Source: Prostheceraeus crozeri
Taxonomy: Eukaryota; Platyhelminthes; Polycladida; Euryleptidae
DNA: 64,000 bases
Reading direction: 5' to 3'
Assembly (NCBI GenBank): GCA_907163375.1
Contig: CAJQUW010015597.1
Coordinates: 372,001-436,000 of the forward strand
The first letter of the stretch is position 1, and every line of letters starts with the position of its first letter. The notes beneath the pieces were generated by a model that was not told the origin of the DNA, searched no databases, and worked only from the letters and a program-made list of their open reading frames with translations. Shown here piece by piece: positions 59,378-64,000 of the stretch. Made by a program: the position numbers and the translations under genes.

Positions 59378-59708
59378 ATTGAAAATAGGTTTGGAAGAGA
59401 GTCGAGCTATTTATTGTAGATTTATCAAAAAATCGTACAAAAAGTTGGTCAATATATTTCGACCATTTACACCATAGGCATTATCAAGAAAATGGCTATA
59501 CCATTATGACCATAAGAATGGCTAAGATTTGACTATAAAAAGATAGAATATGTATGAGATAAAATGGCTAAGTATGACCATAGCCATTATCATTTTTTTC
59601 TTGATAATAACTATGGTGTGAATGTTCGAAATATATTGACCAACTTTTTGTACGACTTTGATAAATCTACGATGAATAACTTGACTGTCTTCCAAACCTA
59701 TTTTCAAT
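59378..59708. repeat. 331-bp foldback: two diverged inverted arms of about 120 bp
   Basis: The left arm 59378 to about 59497 and the right arm about 59587-59708 are inverse complements, both starting ATTGAAAATAGGTTTGGAAG from the outside and sharing TCGTACAAAAAGTTGGTCAA, ATATATTTCGA and ACACCATAG. They differ by scattered substitutions and small indels. The central 90 bp contain several GGCTA/TAGCC and ACCATA/TATGGT segments. ACAAAGTGCAGA lies just left (59367-59378) and again 30 bp right (59738-59749), possibly a target-site duplication. No coding frame is present. Confidence 0.88.
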
Positions 59709-60160
59709 TATCATGAACAGTCAAGGCATATTTCCTCAACAAAGTGCAGAATTGCGTGTGTAAGGCACTTAACATTAACTTTTCTCAGAATTGCTGTATG
59801 CGGTGCTAGATCCATTAAAACGGAATCACATGGTTAGCCCATTATCCTATATTGAGAAGTTTTTTTTGTACATGCATGTACAAAGACATTTACTAAGTTT
59901 TTTGGAAACTTTCAACCAAACTGAAAACGAAACTTCGATTTGTCCATAATTTAACCATTTATTTGATGTCTCAGTATCGTCATGGACAATTGGACAAGGA
60001 TAAATTCCAAATGCAAAGAAGCTATTTCGATTTCAGTACATGAAAGTTACATATTTCCTGCTCAATGTTCTTTTATCAGAAAAATGTGATCTACCCCCCC
60101 CCCCCCACTTCATCGGTGAAAACCCGATGCTTCTAAGTATCTAACTCAATTCAATTTCAG
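59709..60160. other. last part of the giant intron
   Basis: It contains a 20-bp perfect palindrome at 59865-59884 (TTTGTACATG and its inverse complement) and a run of 13 C at 60094-60106. The branch and acceptor region ends TCAATTCAATTTCAG at 60160. Confidence 0.7.
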
Positions 60161-60259
60161 CAAATCCCCAATGTATCACCAACTGGTCGATACACTACAG
60201 CAGTTCCTCTCGCCATCATTCTCACAGTTTCCGCCATTAAAGAAGTCATTGAAGACTAT
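60161..60259 (+). CDS. ATP8A: ATP8A-type P4-ATPase exon (end of TM1, loop, TM2)
   Basis: This 99-bp exon is phase 0 at both ends, with acceptor TTTCAG and donor GTAAGTG. It encodes [17 protein letters not shown] and [16 protein letters not shown]. With the previous exon it recreates the [14 protein letters not shown] signature of ATP8A proteins. In yeast P4-ATPases the residue pair at this QQ position forms part of the entry gate that selects phosphatidylserine, so a QQ type suggests a Drs2/ATP8A-like substrate range. [20 protein letters not shown] is TM2 and its cytoplasmic extension. It joins the next exon after only 67 bp of intron. No stops or frame changes are seen, so the gene looks intact here. 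Confidence 0.96.
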
Positions 60260-60326
60260 GTAAGTGTGGATAATCCCATCATATGATGCATGAATCTAGC
60301 GAATAACTTTTATTCCTTGCTTACAG

Positions 60327-60372
60327 AAACGACATAGGGCAGATGATGCCACGAATAACAACACAGTGAAAG
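60327..60372 (+). CDS. ATP8A: ATP8A-type P4-ATPase exon (cytoplasmic loop after TM2)
   Basis: A 46-bp exon between acceptor CTTGCTTACAG and donor GTGAGA encodes KRHRADDATNNNTVK plus one base of the next codon. Human ATP8A1 has KRHKADNAVNKKQTQV at the same place, where the chain leaves TM2 and enters the actuator domain. The exon therefore ends in phase 1 and the next should start with the rest of a Val-type codon followed by LRNG-like residues. That exon was not found before the end of the window. Confidence 0.93.
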
Positions 60373-61029
60373 GTGAGAAAGTGAAGATGCTATTGTGTAC
60401 TCTATTGGTGGATGGAAAATTACGTTGCAATAGTTTAGGAGAATCTTTTGTTAGTCAGAATATTATGCTATTAACTCGTGCACTTCCCACTGAAATTCAT
60501 TCATGCTTAGCTGTCCTCAGAGATGACAACCTCTCTAAATTGAACTACAAAATTTCAAAAGTTGAAAATGTTGTCCATGAAATTGCGCGGTTGATAGTGT
60601 TGAAAAAAGGAAAATCTCGCTAGTGGCAGAACATGATGAAAAAACAGCAGGGTTCATTGTAAAATTGCGATATTTCCTGCAAAATTGTGTTCTGCTGCTG
60701 ACTTTTCCCGTTTATCACCCATTTATCTAGCTCGGCTGTTGTGGACTGGATTGATGGAATATCACCACCCCGTGCCATTGCACCCCAATCGAGAGTGTCC
60801 ACTTCTTAGACGCTTAATTGCCGATGGTTTAAAGACATATTCTCCACCAACTCTTCTCTGGGTTACTCGTTGGCCAATTTAGTCTATTCACTTTTGTCAA
60901 TCACATGTTTAACCACTACGGGGATCCTTTCTCCCTTCATTAAAAAGTCCTGTCTTTCAGGTACTCCGCTTGGTGTCAGCCCACTTAACGGAAAGTTCAC
61001 TTACTGGATAGCTCATTTAGCGGGAAAAT

Positions 61030-61055
61030 CTCTCTCTCTCTCACTCTCTCTCTCA
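61030..61055. repeat. (TC)n microsatellite
   Basis: A CT-rich run with one CA interruption. Confidence 0.9.
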
Positions 61056-62233
61056 TGTTTGCGTTTGCACGATATAAGCTGTGTACTCTTTTATTTCTCT
61101 ATTTACAGGTTATTCAGTTTCTCCCTCACTGCAATAGACCAAAACTTTGATATTCCACTTAACCTTTTGTCACTGTTTCGTTATATCAATGAATTACAGA
61201 CCTGGCGATCTGCAAAGGGAGATGAAAGTCACCTCTTTGAAATTGCCTGAAATTATCTATGTTAACACTTTTGATCAGGTCTGCAAATGTGACATCGTAC
61301 TGAACAGTGAAAACACAGAAAAAAAATAAACTGAATATCCATATAAAAATCTCGATGACATTGACGATTTTGTCGAATATGAATCTCTTGCTTCATCTCT
61401 CCAAAGTGTGAAGTTTGTTGGACATACTCCTTCGACCATTCAAACATTGAATTTCATTGGCCGGTGTCAGACTCATGACATTGGGGATCAATTGAGCTAA
61501 TAAGCAGCTTTAAAATTTTGCTCTTACAAATGAAAACGGACAAACGGTTTTGCGAGACTCGACCAGACAAACTCCCACTAAAACTTCTTTCGCTTGTACG
61601 CTACATAATCTGCTTGAACTATGAAATGTCATTCAGATGCCCTTGATTATATGACAATGTTGCAATGGCATTAACTTTCAGTATAGACGAAGACTTTGTG
61701 TGCACTGCGTAAAGATTCTGCAATTGCGTAGGGTATTACTATTGATAATGCTTAAACAGCTGTTCTCCTTTATCCATTCCCAAAACAAGGAATATTGTGA
61801 GTTGTGTAAGAAGTGCTTTGACGAAATGAAAACAGAACATGCAGTATCATAACAGCCTCTCATGAAGAAAGCGAAATGAAAAGACAAAGAAGTTGATGGA
61901 GTTGATTAGATATGAAAGATAATTAGAGATGTCAACTATCTTATATTTCTGAATAGACGACAGATACATCATGATAGTCAATTATTTCAGCATCTTTAAA
62001 AACGGCTCTTGTATCACTGAAAATACCGGTTTGCGTTACCAGAAATATCCGCTTGATAATACAAAAATCGTAAAATACTGCTTTGGCGCCATATCCTCAG
62101 GCTCTGCATGTCTATCGTTTCATATTCTTAAATTTTCATGCGGCCGCATTGATTTTACTTGCAAGTTTTCTATAAAACACTTTTTTTTAATTTCAGTGTG
62201 CCTCTCAGATAAACTTGGAAAATAATCATATGA

Positions 62234-62254
62234 TGATAATAATAATAATATAAT
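62234..62254. repeat. (GAT/TAA)n microsatellite
   Basis: GATGATAATAATAATAATA, a short trinucleotide run. Confidence 0.85.
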
Positions 62255-64000
62255 AACTTTGAAAATAATCAAAAGAATATGCCTATTGATTAAATAAGAG
62301 AATGGTTGACTTGCCGGTTGTATACATGCACTGTACATGAAGCAGTCCAAGCACATAATTTAGCGATATAGGCAGCAATATTATAGACTCGAATTTCAAC
62401 ACAAAGACGAATGATGTTAATGTGCAACTTAGACATTTTAGTCAGTGACTTTGGTGGTTCTTTAGAGCGGTCGAGAGTAAGTACATTGTAGAACAAGGTT
62501 AAATCTCAGAAAGATGAAGAGATTTGTCATTTATTCTAGAGAAATGGTTGCATCAGATTTTTGCAGATGCTGTCACACCTTCCTCATATAAGCATTAGCT
62601 ATCAATAAGAACAAGAAACATGAGAAGCAATAGCAGGACAATACATCAGAAGCTCATATGCATAATGTTAATGTTTTGACTCGATAAAATGATCGATCAC
62701 GACTACACTTCTGAAACAGTTGCATTGCATTTGCTAAAGTAGATCCAGTTCATCTTGTTTGAGGGTGGATGTAGAAAAGGTAGATTATGTAATCATCTAA
62801 GTAAGATACATAATTAGTAGCTGAAGTCTGCATGTAAAGCGGACCATTTTTTTCGTGAACGAATTTATCACTCCATGTAGCATAACTTGGAAACACTAAC
62901 GTTTCTGGATATGTAGAATTCGGATATTTCTGATTCTTGATTTTTGACAGAAAATTCCTGGTTAAGCGTAGTGAGGACCTTGTAGTTATTTCGGATATTC
63001 TGAATTTCGAGTTTACGAAAGGTAGATGTATTCGCGAAGGAGAAATTCATCTTGAATTCAACAAATCAAAGCCAGAGCGTGATAGGATTTCGCAAAATAA
63101 GTAAGCCTAATTGTTATAAAATTTTCAATGAAGAGTACTAGGAGAACTATGCCACTACTGGCTTTTTCAAAAACAAGGTATTAATTGCGTTTTTTTCGAA
63201 GCTCGGTATACGTAGAATGTATAAGAAAATATGAAAGAAACAAATAATCAGACATAGTACACAACATTTTCGGATATATTGAGGGATGGCTTTCTATGTC
63301 TCATCACAATGCTTTAAATAAAAATTGGAGATAGATCGGGTTTTTGTAATTGTATTTTTATAGAAATTCTGCGATTCTCAGAAAAAAATTAGTATAAAAC
63401 AAAATCATCACTGGATGACTAGAATCCATATTTATCAGAAATATTTCAATCAGCAACAGGGAGGAATACTTTGAACTCCAACCATTTTTCATACAACTTT
63501 GTAGATTCCCATCACTTATGTGCTAAGTGCAAAATATTTTCCTAACTCGAGATATCAGGTCTTATAGAGAAAAGTTGCACTTTATCAATTAGCCATATGG
63601 AATGCATTATAAATAACATAAGATTGGAAATGTTTATTCCAATGATGAAAACCATTAATTTGCAATTCGTGGCAATACATTCGTGTCAAGTCAGGCAAAT
63701 AGAAAATGTGTCAATGCAAATGAAAAAACACATTAATAATATATTTGGTTAAATGAACAAATGAGTTACGTCGACGTGCCATTTATATTTGAGGTAGTCT
63801 TATTTGTTGGTTGCAGGTAAGTCGTTCAGGGAAGGGATGATGGAGGATATGACTAGGATTTCATATCCATAAATACTTTCAGGGCTTGATCATATGACGT
63901 TTATACAAGGGAGTCAAGCAATCATCATCACATTCCGCCCCACAAATGATACGATGGCATCTCCGTCTAACTTTCTCAAATTTGAGACAGTTTTTCTGTT

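Larger units (their letters stand above)
25864..60160 (+). other. 34.3-kb intron of the ATP8A-like gene
   Basis: The two flanking exons join in frame (phase 0) to give ...IVALLQ then [13 protein letters not shown], exactly as in the family, so nothing is expected between them. The donor is CAG|GTGAGT and the acceptor is TTCAATTTCAG. The intron carries most of the transposon load of the window: a piggyBac-like MITE, two hAT elements, several LINE tails, at least four SINEs and two large inverted repeats. I found no convincing nested host gene. Confidence 0.9.
60373..64000 (+). other. following intron of the ATP8A-like gene (continues past the edge)
   Basis: No sequence that could supply the next expected segment (VLRNG..., then the actuator domain) was found. 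The interval holds a (TC)n run at 61030-61055, a (TAA)n run at about 62234-62254 and ORFs such as 60366-60623 and 60870-61250 that cross the exon or the microsatellite and have no recognisable motif. Confidence 0.65.

Noticed and set aside
60366-60623. 86-codon ORF overlapping the third flippase exon
   Set aside because: It starts inside the exon in another frame and reads through a good GTGAGA donor; no known motif is present.
60870-61250. 126-codon ORF with LSLSLSLS
   Set aside because: It depends on a (TC)n microsatellite for length, and flanking residues match no family.
1-64000. CRISPR arrays, bacterial operons, LTR retroviruses or Polinton-type elements
   Set aside because: No regularly spaced repeats, no ribosome-binding sites or operon layout, and no protease, integrase, capsid or envelope motifs or long terminal repeats were seen.

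Overview
The window looks like AT-rich nuclear DNA of an invertebrate animal. It has GT-AG introns, one conserved animal gene with a very large intron, tRNA-derived SINEs, and a mix of old transposons (RTE-type LINEs, a Penelope-like element, hAT, piggyBac-like and Crypton-like DNA elements). I cannot name the species. Almost no long ORF outside the transposons looks like a real protein.

Host gene. Three short plus-strand exons (25764-25863, 60161-60259, 60327-60372) read in order as the N-terminal part of an ATP8A-type P4-ATPase, a phospholipid flippase. They cover the end of the cytoplasmic N-tail, TM1, the [14 protein letters not shown] signature, TM2 and the start of the actuator-side loop. 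The first two exons are 34.3 kb apart, the next intron is 67 bp, and the gene continues beyond the right edge. The start of the gene was not found and probably lies to the left of the window. If so, most of this window is flippase intron.

Left part (1-25.7 kb): a Crypton-like tyrosine recombinase tail (about 1.0-1.5 kb) preceded by a 90-bp direct repeat; a 5'-truncated RTE LINE with 17-bp target-site duplications (1966-2734); a tRNA SINE with its own duplications (7767-7944); a second SINE type (10.9-11.1 kb); two minus-strand LINE remnants at 15.1-16.5 kb, one with an RNase H domain; a 5'-truncated Penelope-like element with 15-bp duplications and a well-folding hammerhead ribozyme motif (19593-20637); and a short hAT-like MITE (24.4-24.7 kb).

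Giant intron (25.9-60.2 kb): a piggyBac-like MITE in TTAA (26947-27873); a 1.35-kb hAT-like non-autonomous element holding a SINE (29880-31229); a strong palindrome (34995-35146); three further LINE tails; one RTE LINE split by a 3.75-kb hAT element with an exact 8-bp duplication (46961-52146); more SINE copies; and a 330-bp foldback (59378-59708).

The LINEs are nearly all 3' ends, as expected from 5' truncation during target-primed reverse transcription. Two of them preserve a PHD-like zinc finger between the RT palm and the C-terminal domain. The most interesting observations are the hammerhead motif, the PHD-bearing LINE, the nested hAT-in-LINE insertion, the palindromes and foldback, and the exon layout of the flippase gene. 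No undescribed multi-gene system could be supported.
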